Shown here one piece after another: positions 56,378 to 64,000 of a DNA stretch of 64,000 nucleotides (positions are counted from its first letter, which is position 1; every line of letters starts with the position of its first letter). The translations under genes and the position numbers were made by a program. This stretch comes from Chitinophaga eiseniae (lineage in GTDB: Bacteria; Bacteroidota; Bacteroidia; Chitinophagales; Chitinophagaceae), in assembly GCF_900167135.1 (NCBI RefSeq), contig NZ_FUWZ01000001.1:1-64000 (forward strand). The letters run 5' to 3'. A model generated the notes under the pieces. The model did not search any database and was not told where the DNA came from. It was given only the letters and a program-made list of their open reading frames with translations.

Positions 56378-57175
56378 ATGTTTGTTTTTACTCGCTGTAG
56401 CATTGTTTGTGCTATCTCCCTTGCGTTGGCATCTACCGCCAGCGCGCAGTTCAAGCTCAATTCAAAAACCATCGGCGCAGGTGTGAAAGCTGCAAAAGCA
56501 GTGACGCTGAGTGATGATGAAGTCATCAAATACACCAAAGAATACATCCAGTGGATGGATGAGCACAATCCTGTAGCGCCCGCGGATGACCCGCTGGCAC
56601 AGCGGCTGGCCAGGCTGACGGCCAACGCCACCAGCTATCAGGGTATGAACCTGAACTTCAAAGTGTACCTGGTAAGGGACATCAACGCCTTTGCCTGTGC
56701 AGATGGCAGCGTGCGTGTATGCGCCGGCCTGATGAAAGTGATGACGGATGATGAAGTAATGGGCGTTATCGGTCACGAGATCGGTCACGTAAAAAATAAA
56801 GATTCCAAAGACGCTTTTAAAACGGCGTTGATGACTTCTGCGCTGAAAGACGGTGTGTCTTCCCAGGGCGGTGCTGCCGGCGCACTGAGCGATTCCCAGC
56901 TGGGTGATCTGGGCGAAGCGGTGGCTAATTCTGCTTACTCCCGCGGCCAGGAAAGCCAGGCAGACAACTACGGTTATGAATTTCTGAAAGCCAATAAGCT
57001 GAACCCATGGGGCATGTCCACCGCTTTTGAAAAGCTGTGGAAAGCATCTCAGGAGGCAAATAACGGTGAAAAGAAAAAGAAAGGCACCCAGTTGTTCTCT
57101 TCCCATCCTGACACGGAAAAAAGGATGGTGACCATGGCGGAGAAAGCGACGAAAGATGGTTACAAAAAACCATAA
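56378..57175 (+). CDS. Exported M48-family metalloprotease (Ste24/HtpX-like, BepA-type)
   Basis: The start at 56378 gives a signal peptide (MFVFTRCSIVCAISLALAS) and 265 residues; the frame opens 39 codons earlier without support. HEIGHVKNKDSK (about residues 132-143) is the M48 zinc motif and the later ESQADNYGYEFL provides the third ligand glutamate. The C-terminal FSSHPDTEKRMVTM is typical of periplasmic M48 proteins that act in outer-membrane quality control. It stands alone; its stop codon is the first base group of an unusual repeat. Confidence 0.92.
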   Translation: MFVFTRCSIVCAISLALASTASAQFKLNSKTIGAGVKAAKAVTLSDDEVIKYTKEYIQWMDEHNPVAPADDPLAQRLARLTANATSYQGMNLNFKVYLVRDINAFACADGSVRVCAGLMKVMTDDEVMGVIGHEIGHVKNKDSKDAFKTALMTSALKDGVSSQGGAAGALSDSQLGDLGEAVANSAYSRGQESQADNYGYEFLKANKLNPWGMSTAFEKLWKASQEANNGEKKKKGTQLFSSHPDTEKRMVTMAEKATKDGYKKP

Positions 57176-57318
57176 TCATTTCGGGATTTACTGATTTACG
57201 ATTTTTTGATTTTACGATAAAAAAAGATCGAAGCTATTTTAATTAATTGCTTCGATCTTTTTGTTTATCCATCGACGAAATAAAAAAAACGTAAATCAGG
57301 AAATCCCGAAATCATTTA
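57173..57318. repeat. Stop-codon-linked inverted repeat with bidirectional terminator
   Basis: Between the convergent M48 and DUF5710-like genes, ATTTCGGGATTTACTGATTTACG (two parts, 57178-57200) is repeated in inverted form at 57290-57312 with one mismatch. Nested inside is a 14-bp perfect hairpin (57221-57234 with 57249-57262) followed by TTTTTG. The repeat starts at the stop codon of each gene. The same motif family occurs after the 59725-58640 gene. Confidence 0.75.
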
Positions 57319-57942
57319 GCGGGCGGCAAATTCATTGATCAGCCGCACATTATTATTGATATTGTAATCTGCGTCTATGTGTGGGGCGTATTTAAACGGA
57401 AAAGTCCGCAGGGTGATGGAAGCGGCGGCTGTTGCGTTATCCGGATTAAACACGCTGCCGGGGTCCGCAAAGAGAAGGGTATCGGCAATATCCTTCCCGC
57501 AATGTTCGCAGTGGTTGCACCAGTAGAAACCGTCTGCGCTTCTGGCCGGTCCCTGCTTGTAATACGGGTAATTGTCCCGGAAGAAATTGAACAGATGCGC
57601 GGAGATAACGGAAGTCTGCTGAAACAGGGTGAAAAAATCCAGTTCAAACCAGACTAATTCATCCCGTTCGTTCATGTCTTTTTCGTAGAAGAAATCACTG
57701 CCAATGGCGATCACCGGTGTGGACTGCTGACAATGCGGGCAGGTATGGCGCGCATGGGCAATAATCACCTCGTCTGACAGGATAATGGCGGTATCCCGGT
57801 CAGTGATCCATTTATCTACCTCCATGATATGATCATAATTGATATCCGGCAGGTACCAGGTTTGCAGGTTGGCGTCCCACAAAGCCCCTTTTGACTTGGC
57901 TTCGGTTTCTTCCGCAGCAGGAACATTCAGTAGTAATGACAT
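57316..57942 (-). CDS. Zinc-ribbon-containing DUF5710-like protein
   Basis: The 208-residue protein has an N-terminal DUF5710-like module (about 4-48, LLNVPAAEETEAKSKGALWD, then WYLP) followed by a region with two metal-binding pairs, CPHC near 68-71 and CNHCEHC near 146-152. These could form one zinc ribbon. No signal peptide. DUF5710 modules occur next to DNA-processing or topoisomerase-like domains in other bacteria, so a nucleic-acid link is possible but not shown. It faces the M48 gene across a repeat. Confidence 0.7.
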   Translation of the reverse strand: MSLLLNVPAAEETEAKSKGALWDANLQTWYLPDINYDHIMEVDKWITDRDTAIILSDEVIIAHARHTCPHCQQSTPVIAIGSDFFYEKDMNERDELVWFELDFFTLFQQTSVISAHLFNFFRDNYPYYKQGPARSADGFYWCNHCEHCGKDIADTLLFADPGSVFNPDNATAAASITLRTFPFKYAPHIDADYNINNNVRLINEFAAR

Positions 57943-58042
57943 AATCTTGGAATGTGGTCACTGAATTTAACAAAAAAAGACCACTCCCGCCTGTTATTTT
58001 TTAGGGCGATGACCTACCGGCTGTTGTCCGTTGCCCGGATGT

Positions 58043-58498
58043 TTAGTATTTGTCGTCGTTGATTTCGATCCAATAGCCGTCCGGGTCCCGGAAATAGATC
58101 TGCTGTACGCCGTCCACCCTTTTGTTGATGGTATTGGGTTTCCCGGGCCAGTCTTCGTAAGTGACATGGTGTTGCTCCAGTACGGCGATAAAGTCCTTCA
58201 TGGAAGGAACGCTGAAGCAAAGGTGGGTGTCTTTGGGATGCACATCCGCTTTGGCGGCCCCGGAAATAATGTGCAGCTGGCTGTGGTCTCCTACTTTAAA
58301 CCAGCTGTGGCGGCCGTCTTTAAAAGGTTCGTCCATCACTTCAAGACCGATAACGTCCCGGTAAAAGGTGGTAGCGCGCTCCAGGCTGACTACATAAATC
58401 GCGATATGGTTCAGCGAAGGGTATTTTTTAGTCTGTGCTTGTATGCTCGTGGAAAGTCCCATGATGGCAAAGAAAAGAATAACTATTGTCTGTTTCAT
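58043..58498 (-). CDS. Exported VOC-superfamily (glyoxalase-fold) protein
   Basis: The 151-residue protein starts with a signal peptide (MKQTIVILFFAIMGLSTSIQAQ). The rest is one VOC domain: LNHIAIYVVSLERATTFYRD (metal histidine), QLHIISG, DTHLCFSV and DPDGYWIEIND (metal glutamate). VOC proteins include glyoxalase I, fosfomycin-resistance and dioxygenase enzymes; most are cytoplasmic, so the signal peptide is notable. The substrate is unknown. It lies downstream of the 58640-59725 gene beyond a large inverted repeat. Confidence 0.88.
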   Translation of the reverse strand: MKQTIVILFFAIMGLSTSIQAQTKKYPSLNHIAIYVVSLERATTFYRDVIGLEVMDEPFKDGRHSWFKVGDHSQLHIISGAAKADVHPKDTHLCFSVPSMKDFIAVLEQHHVTYEDWPGKPNTINKRVDGVQQIYFRDPDGYWIEINDDKY

Positions 58499-58517
58499 AC
58501 AAACAAGATAGAAAAAA

Positions 58518-58642
58518 GATTTAGAGATTTTTTGATTTACGATTTATGAATTTAAAACGCAGCGGAGACCACCTGGATAGTGCGATCTCCGCTGCGTTTT
58601 AAATTTATAAATCAAAAAATCTGTAAATCCGTAAATGATTTA
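58518..58642. repeat. Large inverted repeat with 18-bp terminator-like hairpin
   Basis: The centre is a perfect 18-bp stem (58551-58568 with 58586-58603, containing AACGCAGCGGAGA) with a 17-base loop. The arms extend outwards as GATTTAGAGATTTTTTGATTTA-type sequence, with a seven-base insertion in the left arm. The right end reads, on the minus strand, TAAATCATTTACGGATTTAC directly from the stop codon of the 58640 gene, the same motif as at 57173-57318. Confidence 0.75.
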
Positions 58643-59725
58643 GTTGCTTTTAAAAGCGACAGACTGGATAATGACGTCCAGTTTCTTTAAAACCGGGAGG
58701 TCTGAACGGATGGTTTTATCCCCGGTAACCTGATCGTATGTTTTAGGATCGCCGGTATTATTTGCTTTCAGCTGGATGACCACATTTTTTCCTTCGAGGG
58801 CGCCGCCCTGCCAGTCGCTCACCAGTCCGCCGTTGGTCCATTCAAAGCCATTGATGCGGAAAGGACGGCCGTTTACTTTGATCAGTTTGGCCAGCGGATC
58901 GCCGGCTTTAATGCCGTACGGGGATTTCCATTTGGAAGGGAAATGGGAGAAGGTGAGGATATTTCCGTTTTCGCCGTCAAACTGCACTTCCAGTTCATCG
59001 TCGGTATCCGGGTAGATCACGTACGCTTCGCCCTCTTTGGTACCGGCCAGGTCGATAGCATCACGTTGGGTAACGTTGTCTTTACCGAACATGTCTACCA
59101 GTTGTTCCGGGGTACGTACCTGGAACAGCGGTTTTACCTCCCAGCTACGTGTATCCGCCACAGGTGGAGCGGAGATGGCAGCGCCTTCCGTTGTGGTGGC
59201 GGCGCCGGCAGCTGTTTCGCCGGTGGTGGCAGCCGTAGCGGCAGCGGTATTATCTGCTGCAGTCACCTGGGCAACGGAAGCCGGGGCCTGTTTACCGGTC
59301 ACCGGACCGGTATAGGTTTTCAGGAAGTCGCTTTTATCTTCCAGCAGGGCCTTGGTATCGTTCTTATATTTATTGGCGGTGTAGGTGGCCAATGGAAAAA
59401 CGCTGTTGGTCTGCAGGTTCATCCCGCGCAGGTTGGCGATGAACCGCTGCCGGTTACAATCGCTGTACTGGTACAGGTATTTCAGTGCCGCGTCCAGGGC
59501 AGGAAGGTCATTTTTCAGGTTGAACATGGTGGAGTCGATGTCCAGCCCGCCGGCACCGCTGCGGGTCAGCTGCTCCGCGATATAACCGGTAATGGAATCG
59601 TTTTTTAACGTATAGTGATGGGCCACCCGGCTGGAGAAATCTGCTGCAATAGTTTCCGACAGCCTGGTCTGTGCGCTTAACGCCAGCGGAAAAATCAGGG
59701 CAACCAATATAAAAAGCCTTTTCAT
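58640..59725 (-). CDS. Exported protein of unknown function with Ala/Thr linker
   Basis: The 361-residue protein has a signal peptide (MKRLFILVALIFPLALSAQ), an N-terminal helical domain (about 25-140), a low-complexity alanine/threonine linker (about 150-190), and a C-terminal domain (about 195-361) with GKDNVTQRDAID, PFRINGFEWTNGGLVSDW and a final QSVAFKSN. Similar C-terminal domains recur in uncharacterised periplasmic Bacteroidota proteins. No catalytic motif is visible. The gene is alone in its transcription unit, divergent from the locus C sigma gene, and ends in a terminator-like repeat. Confidence 0.75.
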   Translation of the reverse strand: MKRLFILVALIFPLALSAQTRLSETIAADFSSRVAHHYTLKNDSITGYIAEQLTRSGAGGLDIDSTMFNLKNDLPALDAALKYLYQYSDCNRQRFIANLRGMNLQTNSVFPLATYTANKYKNDTKALLEDKSDFLKTYTGPVTGKQAPASVAQVTAADNTAAATAATTGETAAGAATTTEGAAISAPPVADTRSWEVKPLFQVRTPEQLVDMFGKDNVTQRDAIDLAGTKEGEAYVIYPDTDDELEVQFDGENGNILTFSHFPSKWKSPYGIKAGDPLAKLIKVNGRPFRINGFEWTNGGLVSDWQGGALEGKNVVIQLKANNTGDPKTYDQVTGDKTIRSDLPVLKKLDVIIQSVAFKSN

Positions 59726-59972
59726 GTGCGCGGTATTGAATGATAGTAAGTGATAATGGTGACTGCTTGAGCATCACTAAATTATGTAATATTTGCCATT
59801 GTCGTCGAAAATACTACGGTGACGGCCGGAATATCTTAAACGTACAGATACTAAAATATAGTATTTTTAAATCCTGCAAAATCACCATCATCTGAAGCCA
59901 GAAAGAATCCACAAAATTTTTCCTCAGAACTATCTGCCAATTGCTTATTTTAGTCATCAAATCGAGAATCCA

Positions 59973-60569
59973 GTGGGCAATGAAGAAGCTGTTCTGTTGC
60001 AAAGGCTGCAACAAGGGGATACCGAAGCGTATATAGCACTATATAATCAGTATTATCCCTCACTTTACACTTACATACTCCACTTCATTAATATCCCGGA
60101 ACTGGCCGAAGATGCACTACAAGAGGTGTTTATAAAGATCTGGGAGATTAGGGAGCGCATCAACCCTGAATTATCGTTCAGCGGTTACCTGTACCGTATT
60201 ACCCGGAATCATGTGTTTAAACGCTTAAAAAAGATCAGCGCCGATACGGCCCTCCGTTTACAGGCGATGCAGGAATTGCAGCACCAGACCGAAGATGCAG
60301 ATACACAGCTGCTCTGGAAACAATATGAATCGTTACTGCGCCAGGCCATAGCGCAGCTGCCGCCCCAGCGGCAGAAGGTGTTCAGGCTTTGCCGGGAAGA
60401 AAGCAAAAGCTACGAAGAAGTAGCCGTGGAACTGGGCATTTCCCGCAATACCGTAAAGGAGCATATGGTGCTGGCCATGAAAAGTATTAAATTCTTCTTT
60501 TATACTAACACAGATGGTATTCTCCCCCTGTTGTTGGTTTCCGGTCTCCTGGTGACCCCCTCCCGGTAA
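59973..60569 (+). CDS. RNA polymerase ECF sigma factor, FecI-like (locus C)
   Basis: The product has 198 residues and a GTG start, with no upstream in-frame ATG. Region 2 spans about 15-85 (AYIALYNQYYPSLYTYILHF, AEDALQEVFIKIWE) and region 4 about 125-175 (ESKSYEEVAVELGISRNTVKEH). The C terminus is a hydrophobic tail (TDGILPLLLVSGLLVTPSR), as in locus B. It heads locus C, 52 bases before a FecR gene. A weak -7-like TATTTTAG (59946-59953) precedes it. Confidence 0.92.
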   Translation: MGNEEAVLLQRLQQGDTEAYIALYNQYYPSLYTYILHFINIPELAEDALQEVFIKIWEIRERINPELSFSGYLYRITRNHVFKRLKKISADTALRLQAMQELQHQTEDADTQLLWKQYESLLRQAIAQLPPQRQKVFRLCREESKSYEEVAVELGISRNTVKEHMVLAMKSIKFFFYTNTDGILPLLLVSGLLVTPSR

Positions 60570-60621
60570 TTTTTTTTCTCTTCCACCCACCCTACCTTCT
60601 TTTTTTGGGATAGTAATATAT

Positions 60622-61818
60622 ATGCCCGCAGAAAAGAACAATGAACATTACCGCTTATTGCTGCAACGCTGGCAGCAGCGGACCTGTAGTCCCCAGGAAG
60701 CCCTTGAGCTGATGGACTACCTGCGGGACGATGTTTCCGGCCGTACCCTTCTGAGCGAGATGCAGGTCGCCTTCCGGCAGGTAAAGCCAGGTGACGGCAT
60801 TCACTCCGGCGAGCCCGGCGACAGGGTCCGAAAAGAGCTCCTGCTGCATATACAGGGCGCCCCGGCCATACCGCTGGCTCCGGGGAGAAATTATGGCTGG
60901 TTGAAACTGGCTGCGGCAGCGGTGGTGTTACTCGGTTTGACTATTCCGGCGGTATACTTTCTCCGGAAACCGGTGGCCACTACCGTGGCGGTTACCACGG
61001 AAAAGGCTGCCCTGGCTGTAACACCCGGCGGGCATAAAGCTGTACTCACCCTGGGCAACGGGGAAAAAATAGTGCTCGACAGCGCCGCTATACGTCAGCT
61101 GGCGCAACAGGGCAACAGCGCTGTACATAACCAGGATGGACAGCTGGTATACGTTAAAACAAAAGAAACCAACGGCCCGCCTGTTTATAACACGCTCACC
61201 ACCGGTCCGGGTGAAACCTACCCGCTGGTATTGGCCGATGGCAGCAAAATATGGCTGAATGCCACTTCTTCTATCCGCTTCCCCGCCGCCTTTGCAGGGG
61301 ATGAACGCCGTATAGAGCTTAGCGGCGAAGCGTATTTTGAAGTGGCACATGATGCCCGCCGGCCTTTCCGGGTGCTGGTAAACCAGGTGACGGTAGATGT
61401 GCTGGGCACCAGCTTCAATATCAACTCCTACCCGGATGAAGCCACTATCAATACCACACTGCTGGAAGGCGCAGTGAAGGTGAACAGTAAGAAAGAAAGT
61501 ATACAACTGGCGCCTGGTGAACAATCGCAGATAAGCCCCGGCGGCCATGTAAAGAAAATAACCGGCGTAAACACCGCTGAAATAATAGCCTGGAAAGAAG
61601 GCTACTTCCAGTTCGAGAGCACAGATCTGACCACCGTACTACGGCAGTTTGCCCATTGGTATGATGTGGAAATTATATATGAAGGCCAGCTCAGGCCCAG
61701 GAAATTTTTCGGAATGATCAGCCGCCGCAGCAGCCTGATGAATGTTTTAAAAATGCTGAATGCCAACGACGTCAACTACCGCTTAGAAGGAAAAAAACTG
61801 ATTATAGAAGGCGATTAA
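60622..61818 (+). CDS. FecR-family anti-sigma factor (locus C)
   Basis: The 398-residue protein has a cytoplasmic N terminus (about 1-88), a transmembrane helix (about 92-113, LKLAAAAVVLLGLTIPAVYF), a FecR domain (about 190-300, VLADGSKIWLNATSSIRFP, FRVLVNQVTVDVLGTSFNI) and a DUF4974-type C terminus (about 325-398). The part between the membrane helix and the FecR domain (113-190) is longer than in loci A and B. It lies between the sigma gene and a SusC gene with STN domain, as expected for a transmembrane signalling module. Confidence 0.93.
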   Translation: MPAEKNNEHYRLLLQRWQQRTCSPQEALELMDYLRDDVSGRTLLSEMQVAFRQVKPGDGIHSGEPGDRVRKELLLHIQGAPAIPLAPGRNYGWLKLAAAAVVLLGLTIPAVYFLRKPVATTVAVTTEKAALAVTPGGHKAVLTLGNGEKIVLDSAAIRQLAQQGNSAVHNQDGQLVYVKTKETNGPPVYNTLTTGPGETYPLVLADGSKIWLNATSSIRFPAAFAGDERRIELSGEAYFEVAHDARRPFRVLVNQVTVDVLGTSFNINSYPDEATINTTLLEGAVKVNSKKESIQLAPGEQSQISPGGHVKKITGVNTAEIIAWKEGYFQFESTDLTTVLRQFAHWYDVEIIYEGQLRPRKFFGMISRRSSLMNVLKMLNANDVNYRLEGKKLIIEGD

Positions 61819-61932
61819 AGCCTGGAGGTGAACAATTATATCAACCAATATGACGGGAATGTTATCATAACAAGGCTTGTAAAGGAAAATAGTACAACCA
61901 AACCATTCTCTCAATCAAAATTCAGCACAAGT

Positions 61933-64000
61933 ATGCAATTACGTACTAATGCCAGTTGCCGGTGTAAGAGCGACCGGCGTCCAACCAAACATCTGAAGGG
62001 CAGCCAGCTACTGGCCCTGCTATGCTTCGCCACCGCGGTACAGGGGAGCGCAGCCCCGGACCAGGTAGTAAGCCTGTCGATGAAAAATGTTACCGCCAAA
62101 GAGGTGTTCCGGGAAATCAACAAACAAACCGGCCTCAATATCCTGGCAGATGAAGCCTTGCTGGAAAAAAGCGGCAAGGCCAATATCACGGTGAGCAACA
62201 TGCCTGTAAACGACGCGTTACATCTTTTTATGCGTAACCAGCCCCTTACTTACAGTATTGAAGGAGGCGCTATCATTGTTAAAACAAAACCGGCAGTGCA
62301 GCCGGCTACCACACCGCCGCCACCCATCGAGGTGCACGGCGTGGTTACCACCGATAAAGGTCAGCCACTGCCCGGTGCTACCGTAACGGTTAAAGGCACC
62401 AAACTAGGTACTGTTACCAATACAGACGGTAGCTTTAAGATTAATGCCAACCCCGGGGAAACATTGGAGATTTCTATGGTGGGTTTTAAAACCTGGTCGG
62501 TTAAATTCGACGGTAAAACCACCAGCTTTAAAGTAACGCTTTCCGAAGAAGTATCTAACCTTACCGACGTAGTGGTGGTGGGTTACGGTACCACTAAAAA
62601 GAAAGACCTCACCGGTTCCATCAGCTCCATTTCCAGCGAAGATATGAACCTCGGCGGCGTGACCAGCAATGCTGCACAGGCCATCCAGGGCCGTGCGGCA
62701 GGTGTGCAGGTGAGCCAGTCGAACGCTGCCCCCGGCGGACAAACGATTGTGCGCATCCGCGGAGGTAACTCCATCAAATCCACCAACGAACCACTGTACG
62801 TAGTGGATGGCTTCCCCTCTGAAACAGGAAAGGACATCAACCCGAATGACATTGACGATATACAGATCCTTAAAGACGCCTCCTCCACCGCTATCTATGG
62901 GGCCCGCGGCGCTAACGGCGTGGTAATGATCACCACTAAAAGAGGCAAGAGCGGCCGCGCCGCCATTCAATACGACGGCTATTACGGCACACAAAGGATC
63001 GTGAAGGAATATGATAAAATGAATGGCCTGGAGAATATGCAGGTCACCAACGCCAAAGCCATCGAAAAAGGACAACCTGCTTTTTATACGCCTGCCGACC
63101 TGGCCAGCGGCCGTGACAACAACTGGTTTAAACTGGCTACCCGCCCGGGCACCGTGCAAAGTCATAACTTAAGCGTGAGCGGTGGTACTGCGGAAGACAG
63201 GGTAGCACTATCCGGCAACTACTTCAAACAGGATGGTGCGCTGAAAAATACCTCTTTTGAAAGATACTCTGTGCGATTGAATTACGATAAACAATTCGCA
63301 AAACGGTTTAAAACAGGAGCCAGCGTATATGCATCACATGCTTATACCAACTTCAAAACCTATGATGGTAACATCGTGCCTTCCAACGTAATGTACGGCG
63401 TGATCACCGCCTCTCCGGCTATTCCCGTGTACAACGACGATGGCACCTACGCCCGGTTCAAAGGAAGGGATAACCCGCTGGCCTGGCTGATGGCGCCTAC
63501 CAATGACCGGTTCGAGAACAAAGTGAACATGAACGTATATGCCGACTACCAGATACTGGACGGCCTTAACTTCCGTGTGAACGGCGGTACGGAATATACC
63601 ACCACCAAAGAGGGCACTTATCTTCCCCGCGACCTGGTAGATGGTGAAAAAGTGCAGGGCAAAGCCAGTTTAAATGACCTGGCGGTTTCCCGCAATCTCG
63701 TGGAAGCCTATTTTACCTACCGGAAAATATTTAATACTATCCACTCCCTTAATGTAGTGGCAGGGGTATCTTACCAGTCCGATAAATACCAGAAACATTA
63801 TTCCCTGGTACAGAAATTCAGTACTGATGCCTTCCTTTACCACAACCTGGAAGCTGGCACAGAACGGCTGTCGAGCACCAGCAGCACGATACCCGCAAAA
63901 ATGGCCTCTGCCTATGGAAGGATCAACTACTCACTGAAAGATAAATACCTGGCTACAGTGACCGTACGTCGTGACGGATCATCAAAATTTGGCGGCAACA
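61933..64000 (+). CDS. SusC/RagA-family TonB-linked outer-membrane protein, 3' end outside window (locus C)
   Basis: The start at 61933 opens with a long, basic export signal. At least 689 residues are in the window. An STN domain occupies about 48-115 (SLSMKNVTAKEVFREINKQ), a carboxypeptidase-regulatory-like domain about 135-215 (GQPLPGATVTVKGTK), and the plug about 215-340 with SSTAIYGARGANGVVMITTK. The barrel follows. The STN domain pairs it with the FecR encoded 114 bases upstream. The reading frame continues off the window edge, so a SusD gene is expected beyond it. Confidence 0.93.
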   Translation, partial: MQLRTNASCRCKSDRRPTKHLKGSQLLALLCFATAVQGSAAPDQVVSLSMKNVTAKEVFREINKQTGLNILADEALLEKSGKANITVSNMPVNDALHLFMRNQPLTYSIEGGAIIVKTKPAVQPATTPPPPIEVHGVVTTDKGQPLPGATVTVKGTKLGTVTNTDGSFKINANPGETLEISMVGFKTWSVKFDGKTTSFKVTLSEEVSNLTDVVVVGYGTTKKKDLTGSISSISSEDMNLGGVTSNAAQAIQGRAAGVQVSQSNAAPGGQTIVRIRGGNSIKSTNEPLYVVDGFPSETGKDINPNDIDDIQILKDASSTAIYGARGANGVVMITTKRGKSGRAAIQYDGYYGTQRIVKEYDKMNGLENMQVTNAKAIEKGQPAFYTPADLASGRDNNWFKLATRPGTVQSHNLSVSGGTAEDRVALSGNYFKQDGALKNTSFERYSVRLNYDKQFAKRFKTGASVYASHAYTNFKTYDGNIVPSNVMYGVITASPAIPVYNDDGTYARFKGRDNPLAWLMAPTNDRFENKVNMNVYADYQILDGLNFRVNGGTEYTTTKEGTYLPRDLVDGEKVQGKASLNDLAVSRNLVEAYFTYRKIFNTIHSLNVVAGVSYQSDKYQKHYSLVQKFSTDAFLYHNLEAGTERLSSTSSTIPAKMASAYGRINYSLKDKYLATVTVRRDGSSKFGGN

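Noticed and set aside
57173-58642. Repeats considered as a CRISPR array
   Set aside because: There are only three diverged, inverted copies at gene ends, with no regular spacers and no cas genes in the window.

Overview
This looks like chromosomal DNA of a Bacteroidota bacterium, most likely Chitinophaga or a close relative. The evidence is several SusC/RagA and SusD/RagB pairs, FecI-type sigma / FecR anti-sigma modules, lipoproteins with an SSC/SGC lipobox, a duplicated-ExbD Ton motor, and promoters of the Bacteroidota type (TTG, about 19 bases, TAnnTTTG). The genus is inferred from protein style and was not tested by any search. No insertion sequence, phage, CRISPR array or tRNA gene was seen.

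Layout. 1-366: end of an rRNA operon (23S 3' end, 5S, terminator). 400-2417: an outer-membrane-type lipoprotein behind a LacI-family regulator. 2508-5060: a large exported metzincin-like zinc protease. 5660-9000: an exbB-exbD-exbD-tonB operon that would energise the TonB-dependent importers elsewhere in the window. 9007-10419: mnmE. 10485-17911 (minus): locus A, in the order ECF sigma, FecR, SusC, SusD, Tat-exported metallophosphoesterase. 18174-19917: a small exported protein and a surface protein, transcribed divergently from a promoter region holding a long palindrome. 20020-27730 (minus): locus B, ECF sigma, FecR, SusC with STN domain, SusD-like lipoprotein, and a nucleotide-pyrophosphatase/phosphodiesterase-type enzyme. 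27827-32212: a 1461-residue WGR/SUKH-like/TPR/DUF4116-like protein. 32596-34149: an AT-rich lipoprotein. 34580-41945: a second metzincin-like protease followed by SusC and SusD, with a structured leader. 42078-49885: single genes (WYL-like, AraC, SDR, phosphoesterase, Crp/Fnr, DoxX-like, ATPase, exported EEP enzyme, Pr6Pr membrane protein). 49997-56111: two tandem giant leucine-rich-repeat proteins with a BRCT-like insert. 56378-59725: M48 protease, DUF5710-like protein, exported VOC protein and an exported protein of unknown function, with unusual stop-codon-linked repeats between them. 59973-64000: locus C, ECF sigma, FecR and a SusC that runs off the window.

How it fits together. SusC barrels with SusD lids bind and import macromolecular nutrients using the TonB/ExbBD motor; FecR relays occupancy to the sigma factor. 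Loci A and B both end in a phosphoesterase, from two unrelated folds, which suggests organophosphate scavenging. The 34.5 kb locus pairs a secreted protease with SusCD, which suggests peptide uptake. The most unusual proteins are the WGR/SUKH-like giant and the LRR/BRCT-like pair, whose function is unknown. The start codons of the sigma genes of loci A and B lie only 8-9 bases after a -7 box, which suggests leaderless mRNAs.
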